From contig VXAY01004336.1 in assembly GCA_013399855.1 (NCBI GenBank), positions 311,760 through 375,759 of the forward strand: a DNA stretch of 64,000 bases. The letters run 5' to 3'. Positions 48,101 through 61,226 of the stretch are shown here, one piece after another. Numbering within the stretch: the first letter of the stretch is position 1; every line of letters starts with the position of its first letter. A model generated the notes under the pieces. The model made no database searches. It was not told the origin of the DNA and was given only the letters and a program-made list of their open reading frames with translations. A program made the position numbers and the translations under genes. The DNA is from Oxyruncus cristatus. Taxonomy: Eukaryota; Chordata; Aves; Passeriformes; Cotingidae.

Positions 48101-50615
48101 TGGCATAGAAACAAAGATATCAATCTGAGAAAATCTCAGGAATTTTCAATATTTTTTTTTTTTGCGAAATACTTTCATATTAGACATAAAAGTATGCAAC
48201 AGGTTCTGATTCAGGAAATTATATATTACTTCTGCTGACCTCAAAGGTTAGATCAGTCCTTGAATTCACATCACAAATAGGTTGAACTTAATATCACAAA
48301 GACATTTTGAATGCAGTGGACAAGAAATAAATTAATAAAAGGGGTTTTATGCTGAATGTGGGTTTTTTACTATAACCATAGCACACACTCAGAGCTACAA
48401 TAAAAATGCTGTACCAAACTATTTTTTTCATTTGCAACTGAATAATATTAATCTCATCTGAAAAGTAATGGTTCTAACAAAACTAACCGTAGTGCAAGCA
48501 GTCAGCATTTTCAACTCTAGCAGTTCCCAGAAGCACAGTATTTTGGAGCCAGTCTTTGTCGAAGAATATCAAAAATGCAGACATCTTCCAAGTTCTGATA
48601 GAAGTAGGAGTAGCAGATTTTGTGGGTGTTGATCACCTACCAGCTCAGCTTTAATGAAAATAATGAAGAAAAACCTGCAAACTTACATGCAAGTAAACTT
48701 GAAACTGGCAAGTCTCAAAAAGCCAGTGAACTTCTTTGGCATCAATATGCCGATGTCCATTTTAATTTCAACCCTCCAGTATGCAAATATTGGTTTACTA
48801 GAACAATTCAAGTCTCTGTGTCGCTGCCATGGGTCAGGCTTTGTCCCCAGGTTCTTGCTTTTGGCCCAATACTCTTGAATTTTCAGTCATCTGCTCAGAA
48901 AAATCAACCTGCCATTTATCCCTCAGTTATGCAATTAAGAAACATCAGAATGATTGGTAAATATCATATAAAAGACTAAAGGAAACATATTTCTAGAAAC
49001 AATAAAATATATGTTATTTATTGTTGTGTTGAGGTTGTATGCCCATTATGATGTTTTTTCTTTTTTAAAGTAGCTGAACAAGACAAAGTGAGAAAAATGG
49101 CAATTTGTTAATTTATTCTTAGTAGAGATAACTCAGCTCACACAGCCACAATGTGTAAATGGAGGCAGCCACATGCTCAAACCTGCTGAGCAGTAAGAAC
49201 TGTGGGTGCAGTCCAGTAACACACACCAGTTCACACTGGAACTGGAGACCTGTTGACAAATGTAAGAGCATGTGTGTGTTTGAAGTTCTTTCCTGGACAG
49301 CAGACACCAATGCATCTTACAGGAGTAACACGTTCTTCCCTTCAGGAAGAGAAGGATGGACAAAAGTTCCTAAATATGAATCTTAATGTTAGATGGTGTC
49401 AAATCAGAGCAGCCCCATTCATATGAACAGAGTTCTCCTGACTGTCATTTTACTAAATGAGGACTAGCTCATTGCATCCGTCCACTTCATGATAAAAACT
49501 TACCCAATCTCTAAGCTGATTTAACTGGATGCAGAACAGTCTATGCATTTTGTTTTCTCTCTCCTTTTTCCTTTTTGTAAATAATTTTTTTCCTTCTCTT
49601 TTTGGCAATGTGGCCTTATTATTTTGTATCCTAAAGCAGTAGAGGTTAATAAAGAGAGCAAATGGAGAAGGAGATGGAAAAGGAATTTGTTTGTACTTCA
49701 CTCTCCATTGGGCCATTATGTTAAAATCCATTATGTAGTTTACCTGATGTTATGTTCAGAGCAACTGAATGCTGTAGTTCTTTTTAATACTGACATTTTC
49801 TTAACACAATTTAAATTAAACTCTTTATTAGTCCAGAGAAGGCTGAACACGAAACAATAGTAGCTCTGGGAGAGTAATTATTTCTGTTCCATTGTCTGAG
49901 ATGTTAGTGCTTTTGATTAGTTACACTATACAGTACTTAACAGCTAACCAGCGTCACCATGGTTAACAATACATAAGATTTTCCCTGTCCCAGCAGCACT
50001 CCAAGTACTTCTGAAATGTTGGCTCTGCCTTTAATCTCGTTATTCACAAATACCTCTAATTTTCTGGAGTGTGTGTGAAAACTACTGTACTGCCAGTAGC
50101 ATAGAACATCATGCGGCAGGCTCTGTTGGGAAGGGATCTCGGTAAAATGGATGCATGAAGCTGTGGGTTGTAAGCCATTAAGCTTTCTCAGTACGCTTCT
50201 AATGAGCTTATGATAGCCTCACAAAATGACTGTTTTTACTGCAGCCTAGTAAATTACAGTATGTACAAATTAAATCAGTGGGACCCAACGCAAGCTGTTC
50301 CTCATCAGGTTCAACACTTCTTTTAAGAAGTGAAAAATTATGACATGCTAGAACAGCTATATGTTTCAGTCATGTCAAATGCTGAAAGTGTGTAGTGTAC
50401 CCAGTTAATTTCTACAATTATCTGTATAATACTTCTTATTGTGTCCTGCAGAAAGTACTTCCTTTCTTGTGATGTTCCTCCATGTTTTGAAATTGGTGTT
50501 GTAGTGCATGTGAATAATAAATTTGACTCAGCTGATAAAAGTTAAATGCCAACAAAACAGCTCTCTGAGGCCTTGATCCCTCCCCCATGGAGGCCAGCAG
50601 CAAAATCCCAACTGA

Positions 50616-50632
50616 TTTTTTTTTTTTTTTTT
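50616..50632. repeat. Poly-T tract (T17)
   Basis: Seventeen consecutive T within otherwise unique sequence. It could be a minus-strand poly-A tail, but no element is recognisable beside it. Confidence 0.9.
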
Positions 50633-50881
50633 GATCACTTGTAACCTTCTGCATTACATTAAAACCACTTTTGTATATTACCTCCTTGGCAGTCACAAGG
50701 CACCGTTAGAAATGCTAATAGAAGTTATTTCTACATCTTCACATATTGCCTTAATTCTTTCTTCCGTCAGTTTTATTTTGGTGTGACCTGAGTGGATTAA
50801 CTCCTGCTCTTCGTCACTTCAAGTGACACTCCTATGAAAGAAACCTTTTGGGGAACTGATGTATGTATTAATGAAAATATG

Positions 50882-50931
50882 TCTCTCTCTCTCTCTTTCT
50901 TTCTCCAACTTTCTTTCTACTTCTCTTTTAA
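50882..50931. repeat. CT-rich pyrimidine tract
   Basis: About seven CT dinucleotides are followed by TTTC and TTCT units with a few interruptions. Low-complexity repeat. Confidence 0.85.
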
Positions 50932-52603
50932 TACCATGGCATCTGAACAATATTAATTACAGTTTGCTAAACAGTCTGAACTGTTTTAAAATTACTACTT
51001 AAGTACTGTTGGAACTGGAACTGACTTGGCCCCACTGAACAAATTTACCTCACCTGAAGACAGCTTTGTGTATATTTTTTAACTGAGCAGTCCATGGCTT
51101 CAAGGTGTAAATTTCTCAGAAAGTGTCTTAAGGTCTATAGTGACATTAATACCCTATAAACACAATGTAGGATTGTTAAGACTATGCAGAAAGCATACTG
51201 AAAGATGACTTTTACTACAGGACCTTGACTCTGCACAGTATCCACCAGACATCCTGCAGGAGATGCAGTGCAAACAAGCTGGTGATTCAGAAAGATTTTC
51301 CTTGGGTGGCCCTCAGAAGCATTTCCCAGGTCCTGGGGCAGAGTATGTGCTTCAGCCCTGCCCAGATGTACTCGGGAAGGCACTCTGGCTGTTCCTCCCT
51401 TCAACACCGTTCTCTGGTTTCAGAGAGGTCTTCCATTGGTCACTCCTTGGTACTCCCAGCTCTGCTGCAGTTTAGCTGAATGACTGTGTATGGACAGGGC
51501 AAAGGAAAGCTAGGAAGTCCAGTGTATATTTCTGGAATCCTACCGATGATTATAAAAATCAGCATACATCCCCAATGAAGTTTTAGAGTATTGATGGCCA
51601 TTTTTAATAACAGCATGAACTGATGAAGTTGTGGAATAAGGGCACCATTAGCATCTTCAAGCATCTGACAGACAGTAACAGATCCCTTTTCCTGCATAAA
51701 GTCATGAAATTTCAACACTCTTAAAGAGAATAATGCTTTTTGCCTTCCAGTTTTCAAGTCCTCTGCTCTCCACTTCCAAGTTTTCCTTAAAATCTCTAAG
51801 TTAGAACTCACCTTTAAAAAGCTGACATATTAACTCTTCCTACTTAAGCATCAAGAAAAACAGATATCACAAGTAACACAAAGTATCCTTAAACTTTACT
51901 TAAATAAAAATCAAAATAAATTGGAAGAGAGAGCAACTGTGAGTGTGAATGCTTTGTTAAAGCAATGCTGACTGCAATGAAATGGAAAGTTAACATGAAA
52001 ATGGTTGTTACATTGCCATATCCCCACCACACTCAAAATTAGTACATGCATGCAAACAGGAAACTTGTTAAGAAAACCATTTAAGACTGTAAAGAAAAAA
52101 AAACAAAAAACCAAACACACCCCCCCCACCAAAGTACTGTTAATAATATCTATAAGGTAAATAAATAAGAGCAATGAAAATTAATGTCAGGTGATTTTAT
52201 GAGCAGCTAGGAAAACTTGGCATGACACTCCTTTTTCCTGAAATGACAGCACTTTTCAGCAACTGCATTGCAGATGGCAGCACTATTTGTAGCAGCTTTC
52301 TAGCATCCATAGTATTAAGCCAGTAGGACATATAAGGTTTCTTCATTCTTCATTTACATATTGATCTGAATACAAATAACAGCATTGTAATATTGACTAC
52401 TGTGTGATTATTTTATGTATTTATGCAAATATACGCACATATACACTTATATGCAAAAAATTGGGTAATTTTTTCCCCTCTGTTTGTATGTTTATATGTC
52501 TGTCTCTCCACTACTGGCTGTGTCTGGCATTAATTGACCTCTGAGAGATCCTGTTCACCACCACATATGATAGAATGTTATATAGTTACAAACAGATAAT
52601 TCA

Positions 52604-52687
52604 GCCTGCCTGCCTGCCTACCTTTTCTTTTCTTTCTTTCTTCTTACCTTTCCTTTACTTATTTTCTTCCTTCCTTCGTTCCTTCCT
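52604..52687. repeat. Compound polypyrimidine microsatellite
   Basis: GCCT units come first, then TTTC/TTTTC units, then TTCC units, ending in CCTTCC. The block is pyrimidine except for a few G and A. Three adjacent tetranucleotide families suggest repeated slippage and a likely polymorphic locus. Confidence 0.9.
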
Positions 52688-52987
52688 GAGCTATGTTTTA
52701 AAACCAGGCATCACATACCATGCATATGTGAAACATCAGAGATGATTAGTACAGACAGGAGATCGGAAAACCATGAAGCACTTCTGAAACCCTGATAGGA
52801 AGTGACTCTTCCTGGTTGTTGATTTATTGATGCTGACAACATTAGTTTTTTCCTCATTTTTAAAAAACTGAAAGTACCTTAGTACTTGGAAAAATACTGA
52901 AGCCAAGTAAATAACAGAAAAAACCCCACAAACCTCTGTAAGATTGAGTGTCCTGACTCAAAGAACCTGCATGTGCAGCTTAAAAAA

Positions 52988-53010
52988 GGAAACAAACAAA
53001 CAAACAAAAA
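52988..53010. repeat. (AAAC)n microsatellite
   Basis: About four AAAC units followed by A5 and CCC. Short tetranucleotide repeat. Confidence 0.85.
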
Positions 53011-55344
53011 CCCAGGAAAAAAGAAAAGGTTAAAAATGAAAGGCTTTCAGAGATGTTTCTTTACAAGCATCCAATATAATTTTTAGTGGCTTACAAAGAT
53101 CCAGCCCACAAGCTATTTTGTTTCTTTAGAGCCAGAGCCAGTATTTTTCAACCTCTGTCAAGTCAAGGTCTGGGAATAACACCATCCTTTCAAAAGCTGT
53201 CTTCCAATAGCTATACACCAATAAACTGACTAATGAGGGCATTTGACTTTGAAGTGTCCAAAGATAGCGGAACACATGAAGTAATAATTTTAATAGTGAA
53301 AATTTCTTAGATATTTTATTTTAAAGGGCATAATTGTCCTTTTTTTACTGGCCCTTTAAAAGTCACTTGCAGACCCGTTTTAAGTCCTGTTAACAAACAG
53401 AAAGATGTAACTAATGTGTCAGCGGATTGTGAAAGCTACCAAGGAAAGAGAAGGTTTTCACACCCTGTTTACTCTGGGAATCAAGTGCATTCATGATAAC
53501 AATAAAGAAATAAAAACTATGTGATTTTAGCCTATAAAAAAGGCTAAGAATGAATGTTGTGGACTAAAGAACTAAGGGAAAAAAAATCAAATAAAATGGA
53601 CAACCCAAGCTTTCATAATATTTAAGTGAAACATACGATTTTTGAGCACTTAAACTTGTTCACAGACAGAAAAGCTCAGAAGAATACATGTTTGCAAAGG
53701 GTCTTGCTCTAGCTCCAGTGGTGACATTCACACATGCCTTCCCCATATTTCACCTCTGGTGAGCTTGGAGCCTTAGGCTCTGACTATACCAGCAATTCAA
53801 GGAGTCCCTGACCACTGGAGTGCAGCGAATATCGGTGCATTTTTAAAGTCCTGACACTGTTTTGGCCCCAGTAGACTGGGCAGTCCCCCAAACTCTTCTC
53901 AAGCACATCCTGAGTTAGAACGTTCAGGTTGACTTAGTAGCACAGACAGACACTGTGAATAGCTGCCATACACTCAGACTTGAATGCAGCACTGGTTCTT
54001 CAGCAATTTGGACCCCATCTGTCTTATGGGTAGAAGAACTGCAAGAGATATCATAGCAAAATATAGTCTCTCTAGTTTTCCATGACATTCTCCATTAGAT
54101 ATTTCTAATGATAATAATAATTTCACCTTTTTGTATTCAGGTGTCTGGAGAACATGTCCGATATTTAGCATAGCTGAAGGACCCAGCTAAGGCCACATTT
54201 ACTCCAGCACATATATATTCTTTTACTTAGTTATGTACTACAGCCTGATTCTGCAGACAGATACAGCTCTCCTGATTCTTCCAAAATATTTTCACTAAAG
54301 GTGAAAGCCAAGAAAAATTTCTGTTGCAGTTTTTACCTTGCTGATAAAGAATTCAGAAAAAAAATTCTGCTGAAATCAGAGGCTGAATTTCAGTTGTCTC
54401 CACTGGGTCGATGATTCTGCACATGCAGCCAAAGTTGCTGAGAGAGCCAAATTCTCACCTGGAGTCCATTGACTTTCATGAAGATAGCCCACATTGCATT
54501 GGCTGGGGATTTTGCCAGAGCTGTTGACAAAAAAGTGCAGATGAAGAGTTAGGTATGCGAGCCTTATAGTTAACTTGGCACATCTAAAAGTAGACAACTA
54601 TGAGGGATACATTTACTGCAAAGTATGATAGCAAAAAAAAGTATATTCAGAAGATGAATGTTTCTAATCCTCTTAGCAGCCATAATGGTATGTCAGATTG
54701 AGATTTTCCCATGTGTAAACTGCAGCAGCGATACCTTAGTTCTGTCCTAAATGACTGTCTTTAAATTGTCCCATTTCTTCTGCACTGAGATTAGTAACCA
54801 CAGCAGCCAACCCAAGCAAATCACATGTTTTTTGGCACAAACCACGCTCTCAGCACGAACAGCGCAGTAGACCACTTCAATCATATGAACTCCATGCTTC
54901 AGACTATGGCATATGACTTCTTGTTGGCTGCTGGGAGCAGGGCAGGGCCCTGGGCCTCTCTTCCTACCTCTGTGCTGAGAGCTTCATATGCAGAAACTCC
55001 CGTGTGAGCCATTTCTCCGTGTTCAGCCTAACAAAGAAAGCCTTGAAATGAAGTAAGACAAAACCCACGGATGTAATAGGTAATAGATGGTCAGGTGAAC
55101 ACGCAGGTGAACAGATCATGCAGGCTTGAATCAAATGCCTTCATCCCAGCTCTGATCCCTCACTGGTTTTTCTGGTAACGTGGGTAGTGATGCTACCATG
55201 AGAACTAACCTTCTGATCTTTTGTATCAGTTGCTTGATCTTTTACCTCTAAAATTACTGATATAAAATAGTCATCAAGGAATATCAGAAAATATGTGCTA
55301 GTCTATAATGAGTTAGGTCTATGGGAAAAAAAATGCTATTTCTT

Positions 55345-55358
55345 AAAAAAAAAAAAAA
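55345..55358. repeat. Poly-A tract (A14)
   Basis: Fourteen A are followed by GAGAGATTAGATTAG. No element is recognised. Confidence 0.9.
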
Positions 55359-56949
55359 GAGAGATTAGATTAGGTTACAAATTGGGTAAAAGATGCACTA
55401 AGATTTCATATTGAATCTCCATATGAATTTGACTATGGTATCAAATTTCCCAAACTGTAATTGTACATATAGCTTCTGATTTTGTATTGATCCTTTTCAA
55501 ATGAAGACAAACTGAAAACTGCAGGGGATAAAACCAGTCATATTATAGAGCATATGCAGCCTACACGAATGCCCATGAGAGGGGGAAGTGAACTTCTCTG
55601 AAAGTAAAGACTGACCGTGTGGTATAATTGCTGGAAGTTTCTAAGGAGACAGCTGATACTGACATCTATTGGAAACATAATACTGAAGGGAATGGATATT
55701 GGTCTCATCCAATGTGGTATGCACCTCGGTCTTGAAAAGCTTAAAGTAAAGAAAAAAATATATGCTTGCACTGATTTGTCTTTTATCAGTGAAATAGAGG
55801 TTTTTAATAATCTAACCATTTAATATACTGCTGTATTTATTAATGAAGTTTTAATGAAGCATACATCATTAAAATTATTCTTCAGTGCAAACAGAGAGGA
55901 GGAACTTGAAAGTGTCATGCCATGTGATCCATGATAATGGGCTGAGGCATTTATTCCCCTCTCCTTTTCCACTCATTAGGTGTCTGATGGTGCTTATGTG
56001 GAGTTCCTGCTATAAACAAAAAGTAGCTATATATAAAGGTTATTGTGTGTCTACTACAAATTACAGTTGGAGATAGGCTAGTCCCATTAAAGTACAAGCA
56101 GTGCTTTATCGTGTCAAATCTTCAGGAACCTCAAAGAGTTAGTAAATAGAAAATTTCTTTAAAGCCCTCCTTCTCCCTTCGTGCTTTATGTGTATGCTAC
56201 TTAGGCTTCAATGTACATCTTTCCCCTTTGTGTCTGGTCTTCCCAAACTTGCATTAAAGATGCATCATGATGTCCAGAGAGCCAAAGAAGGAATCAGGAG
56301 CCACAAGTATGTATTTGAAGTGTACTCTTGGCAATTTGGTTTAGGATCATTCTTGAACTGAGCATGCTGTAAATATTCAACTCTTTCAAAAGCCTGTATT
56401 CATAATTTCTGGCAGCCAAAATATAGATTCATGTTCTCGGTCTCACTTTAGGACAAGTGTTTTGTTCAAGGGCACGCCATCAATTGGTTGTAGAATGAAT
56501 CAGAAGTCAAAACAGTGGTGAACTTTGGAGATTTTAATATGGGCTATATAGATTTTTTGTGTGTGTATTTGCTCTCCAAAGATACTTGTATAAATCCCCA
56601 CAGAGGTTTATACAGATGAGATATTCTCTGTGTATAATATTTTTGATGGATCCATTCCCCTTTGTTCAACCTGACTTTACTTAGAACCTACCTCCATTGT
56701 GTTGGTGACTTAATTGGAGAATCAAATAATTTTTAAAGTAAATATCAAAGCTCACTAGAAGATGGTGCCATTCCCCAAAAGACATCGGTCTTCAGTACCA
56801 TCAACAATCTTTGGAAAATATGCTGCTTTGAGTCTTCTCAGTTTGAGAATAATCATATAGTAGCTCCCTTCAACCAAAGCTGAAAGAATAAAGAGAAATG
56901 TCAATCCTTCCAAAACTTTCTCTTTGATATTTTTTTTTAATTATTATAG

Positions 56950-57188
56950 AGATAGGATAAGGGATAGTGATTTTAAAGTAAACAAGGGTAGATGCAGACT
57001 AGGTCTAGACTGGGACAGGTTGCCCATAGAGGTGGTGGATGCCCCATCCCTGGAAACATTCAAGGTTAGGTTGGACAGGGCTCTGAGAAACCTGACCTAG
57101 CTGAATATGTCCCTGTTCCCTGCAGGAGGCTTGGACTAGATGCCCTTTAAAAGTCCCTTCCAACCCAAACTATTCTATTATTCTATGA
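56950..57188 (+). mobile_element. CR1 LINE, end of ORF2 plus 3' end
   Basis: The fragment opens with AGGATAAGGGATAGTGATTT and AGGGTAGATGCAGACTAG, matching the CR1 block that precedes the ORF2 C-terminus. It continues with GACAGGTTGCCCATAGAGG and GTGGATGCCCCATCCCTGG (translating as RLPIEVVDAPSLE). It ends with CTTGGACTAGATGCCCTTTA, CCCTTCCAACCCAAACTATT and two ATTCTATT/ATTCTATG tail units. A block of roughly 40 bp normally lying between the first and second parts (the GGAAGAAATTCTTCACTGTG region) is missing, so the copy has an internal deletion. 5'-truncated and inactive. Confidence 0.92.
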
Positions 57189-59765
57189 ATATTACTCACG
57201 AAGAGTTTAGCTTGTAGTTTAAATATACTCTGAAATAACCAAGCCATCCAGAGTCCATATACAGATATTGCTCATGAAGATTCTTAGTAATGTTTTCTAC
57301 TTTCTCAGAAACATGTAAGTAAAAATATCTGCTGATGTGGACTACGGAAATAATAAAATTATTGCAGAACAACTATGACTCTTAGTTACAATTAAATTCA
57401 TGTTACTAATCTCAAAAAACACATTTTTTTTTTCTTTGTTAATGGTCAAGTTATTAGACTAAAAAGCAGGAATCACTGACTTTTCTGGATAGCTTTGACA
57501 CTGAGTCTTTCTTTTAGGAAAGTACTTAGCCTCTTTATAACATATTCTCCTATATTTGATACCGATTTCCTGTTGATTTCCCAGCAGTGCAATTCCATTC
57601 ACTTTAGTAGAAGGCTTCATGATTTATGTTAGCATAAATGAAAATACAATCAGGTTCCTCATTTTAAAGATGGAAGTCATAGTTATCATTCTCCCTTTGG
57701 GCAATGTAAGGATTAATTAGTATTACTCTGTGCTCATGAGGTGTTTTAAAAATATATAGTAGTAACTATGATAAATATTATTCCTTTTGTGCTGGAAGTT
57801 CATGCTGACTTGCAAAAATGTTTCTAAGTTAGGTCAATGTAGCAGTAATCTGAGAAAGTGAAGGTCTAACTTCTTGATAATGGAGATTTACAGCCTTGTG
57901 AGGTTTTTCAACCTTGAAATAATATTAATTATAATAATTCATTCTTTAAATCATACTCATTCCTTCTTCCTATTTAAGAAGTTAATAATAAATCTATTTT
58001 AAACATTTTAAATACATCTGAATAAGAAATAACCATATAACTTAGGGTAACCTTCTCTTCCTGAATTCAAAGGCAGTTTTTATTCCATTCCAGCAAAGAG
58101 GTCTAAAATTGTGAATTATTAATGCCTGCATCCATTTTAAAGTCTCTTTAGAAAAGAGATAAAAGAGGCCTTGTTGTAAATGACAATTAAATCTACCATC
58201 TATGCAAGATCATAACCTTATCAAGTAGTAGTAATCTTCTAGAGGAAAAAGAAAATGAACAATTTTGAAAATAAATTGTTAAAATAGACACAGATGTTAT
58301 CAATTAATTATCTAATTACTTTAAAGAACAAAATGTCTCTGTACATAAATTTGGAGCTGGGGTGAGGTGAGAACATAAAGACCCATCAGGATGGCACAGA
58401 AAATACTGAAAATGAAAGTTTTTACTCTGAGGGGTCCTTTTAGAGATTTTTAATCTGACCATCCCAAGTTAACGCAAATATTCCATACAGCAAGTGAATA
58501 TTAAAAGTCATGAAGAACAAGACACAAAAAACTTGGTGACTTTCAAAAAAGATTGCAAACAAGCCATAAACACCTGCAGCTTACTTGCTCAAAATGAAAG
58601 TCAGCCCATTCATCTGCCCACTTTAATTAACTTTAAGTTAAACCAATCAAAGAAGCAATATGCAACTGTGCATGGGGAACATGCTAGAAACAATACTTTA
58701 ATGTAAAGCCTTGTATTAGTCATGTAAAGAGAAACTACAGTTTTGTTTGTACCAATACAGATGATTTGTATTCATCTGGCTTTTGCCCATTAGTGTGTCA
58801 ACTGATGATCAGATAGGTCCTACTTTTTCAAGTCTGCCTTTATGAAATGAGAACCACACATACCAACAAAGCTTTATATTAGGGTTTTGCATATGTCTCC
58901 TGAAGATTTGCATACACAAATAGATCTTAAGTCAGGACTCATGCTCTAGGCTACAATCTGCACAGTTCCCAAGTTATGAGCCATTCACTGCATGTCGTGG
59001 AGAACTGTAAAAGAAAGTGCTGAATCCTGTCCTAGTTTTTGTGCCACTGAAAGTAGCTAGACAACACCTGCCTAATTTTCCTTACTTCCCAGCTGCATGA
59101 AGCTAAGAAGTTTGACCTGGACTTCATAGCATATAAACTGCTTTCCATCTCAATCATCTCATTCATGTAACATTTTATTTTAAAAGATCCCACAGCTTTT
59201 TGAGTGCTTCATTAACTGAGGTGTGTTTAGACAAACTTTTTAACTTTGCAGACATACCTACAAAAATTTTATATTGATGCATGAACACACTTCATATATA
59301 AATGAAATTCATTCTCTCAGGCAACATGTATATATGTCTATCATGACTGAGATTACAGTTGGATTCCTTTCAGGTATACTGACAAGCTTGGGCGCTAATG
59401 CAGCCTGAACATTTAATAGAGTGCACAGACAAGGAAAAGATGTGCAAAATCAGTTACTGTGTGATGTCTGAACCTTGATCCAGTTCATCCAAGAAACTCC
59501 TCCTCTATTTGCATCCTGCCAATAAAAAACAAACAAAATCTCCACTAATATAGTACAGCATCATGAGAAAATCAAACACCATCCTCTCCACTGTGGGAAC
59601 AGATCTGTAGAAGACTGACTCATGAAAGAAGGAAAAAAGTTCTACCAACACTCAGAAAAGTGAGTGTAGTTTATGACCCCACTGAGGATAGGCACAGAAT
59701 TTGCATTTTTTATTCCAATTTTGTGGAGTATTTCTGTTACATAGCTGATTTCCCCCACCAAATTA

Positions 59766-59794
59766 CATATATATATATATGTATATGTATATGT
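59766..59794. repeat. AT / GTATAT microsatellite
   Basis: About seven AT units followed by two GTATAT units. The AT part is a potential cruciform-forming tract. Short, low-complexity. Confidence 0.9.
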
Positions 59795-60971
59795 CACAAA
59801 AATAAACCACGATGAAGTCTGCATTTTATTATCTACACTTTTTTCCCTAGGAAAGATTTAGCTGAAAAAAAACAATTTTAATTATAAAATATGATCATAG
59901 GGACTCATGAGGAAGATAATTCACATGTTGAATGCTTTTGTTTTCTTCCATGGCCAAGTTCATCAGCTGAACTATAGCTGTCGTGAGCCACTTTTTAAGG
60001 TTGGGAATGGAATAAAGACGTCAGGACTAGCAACTACAAGTTACCCACAGGCACTAGAATCGAGCACCTGAGATGCCCTAGTAGAAAGAAATCTTAAATC
60101 CTAGTGTCACAGAGATACAGCTGTATGTCAGCAAAGAGTTTTTAGTGTTAAAATCTAGGTCTGCATCCAGGTAACAGCAAACTACATGGATTTTTTGGAA
60201 GCTATTGGCAGACCCTGTGCTGTTCTGTGCTTCCCTGTTGCCAGGGCTCTGCTTGTTGCTGGGAAGGCACTTAGATAATTAGGTAAGTGTACATTCTTCT
60301 TTCGGGGTTGTCAAATACGGATTTCATTGTATAAGGGAGAAAACTGACTGCCAGCTATGGCTGATAGGACAGGTAAGACAGAAAACAAGCAAGGGAGAAT
60401 GGCAGATCTATGAAATAAGAAAACTTCAACAGAAGATTGTGATAATTCATAAAAAATATACATGCATCTTTAAGAATGGGCCATAAACATCTTCTGAGTT
60501 GCTGAATGCAATAACTAATTATTGTTATATTATCACCCTGTTCTTAAAATTTTATTAAACGCTAGTTCAATCTTTATCACTAGGTATTTAAGTGAAGAGA
60601 TTTATTGCACACATTTCTATTAATTGGTGTGTGTCAGAAGGCTACAAGGAAAAGGCAGATCTAACATACAGCTTTTTAGATTTAAATGTCAGCAATAGAA
60701 TGATACATCATTGCAACACTTAGCAATTTCCTTATTAACTTCTATACTCTACCCTGGACCATAAATAAAACAGGAGTTACCCCTAATATATAAGAGAATT
60801 AAGTTGAACAGTATTATCAAACAAATAAGGATATAAGCCAAAAATGAGGAAGGAAAAAGAAGAAAAGGCAAACAAATTAAAATAACATGATACACTGATT
60901 TATATGACATGTTAATCATCTATTATTCATCCTAAGTGCTTTTTGAGTTCTCGTCTAATTTCACTATAGCA

Positions 60972-61226
60972 TCACAGATAGACTTTAGTCACCTTTTCCT
61001 GAACATTAATAATTGATAAGCGATATTTAGCTTGCAAAGCTGGTGCATACTCTTTGGAAAGCCATGCACTGCACTGGCTTCTCCCCTTGGGTGAAATCTG
61101 CTCCATCTGCATAAAATCATTGTATAAAGCTTTGAGGGCTTTGGGAAGCAGAATCCTTCCAGCCAAGTCCTCACAGCTGATCCTTACATTTTGTTCCTGG
61201 GTTACCTTCTTTGCAACTTTCAACAT
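60972..61226 (-). other. Unidentified open frame, possible exon
   Basis: The 84-codon minus-strand frame has a balanced, soluble-protein-like composition (Lys/Arg, Glu/Asp, Leu, Ala) unlike the Phe/Ser/Cys-rich chance frames elsewhere in the window. It contains ISCEDLAGRILLPKALKALY and SAWLSKEYAPALQAKYRLSI, which read like amphipathic helices. A weak acceptor-like pyrimidine run ending in AG lies just upstream (about 61230-61245 on the minus strand). A donor-like AAG|GTGACT lies near the end (about 60990), so an internal exon of about 240 bp is conceivable. I do not recognise the family. It may equally be a chance frame. Confidence 0.2.

Larger units (their letters stand above)
45111..56949. 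other. Non-coding AT-rich stretch, no recognisable gene
   Basis: No gene or transposon is recognised. Open frames up to 139 codons (46311-46730 plus, 46818-47177 plus, 51440-51811 minus, 48620-48979 plus) lack recognisable motifs. The stretch includes a T17 tract at 50616, a CT tract at 50882, a polypyrimidine block at 52604, an AAAC tract at 52988 and an A14 at 55345. The short region around 51.2-51.5 kb is open in several frames on both strands, which argues against a specific coding signal. Confidence 0.65.

Noticed and set aside
49953..49967. GTCACCATGGTTAAC considered as another RFX X-box
   Set aside because: The first half fits but the second half does not match RGYAAC at any allowed spacing.
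51135..51811. Cluster of open frames on both strands
   Set aside because: Simultaneous openness of opposite strands suggests locally fewer AT-rich stops, not coding. No recognisable protein.
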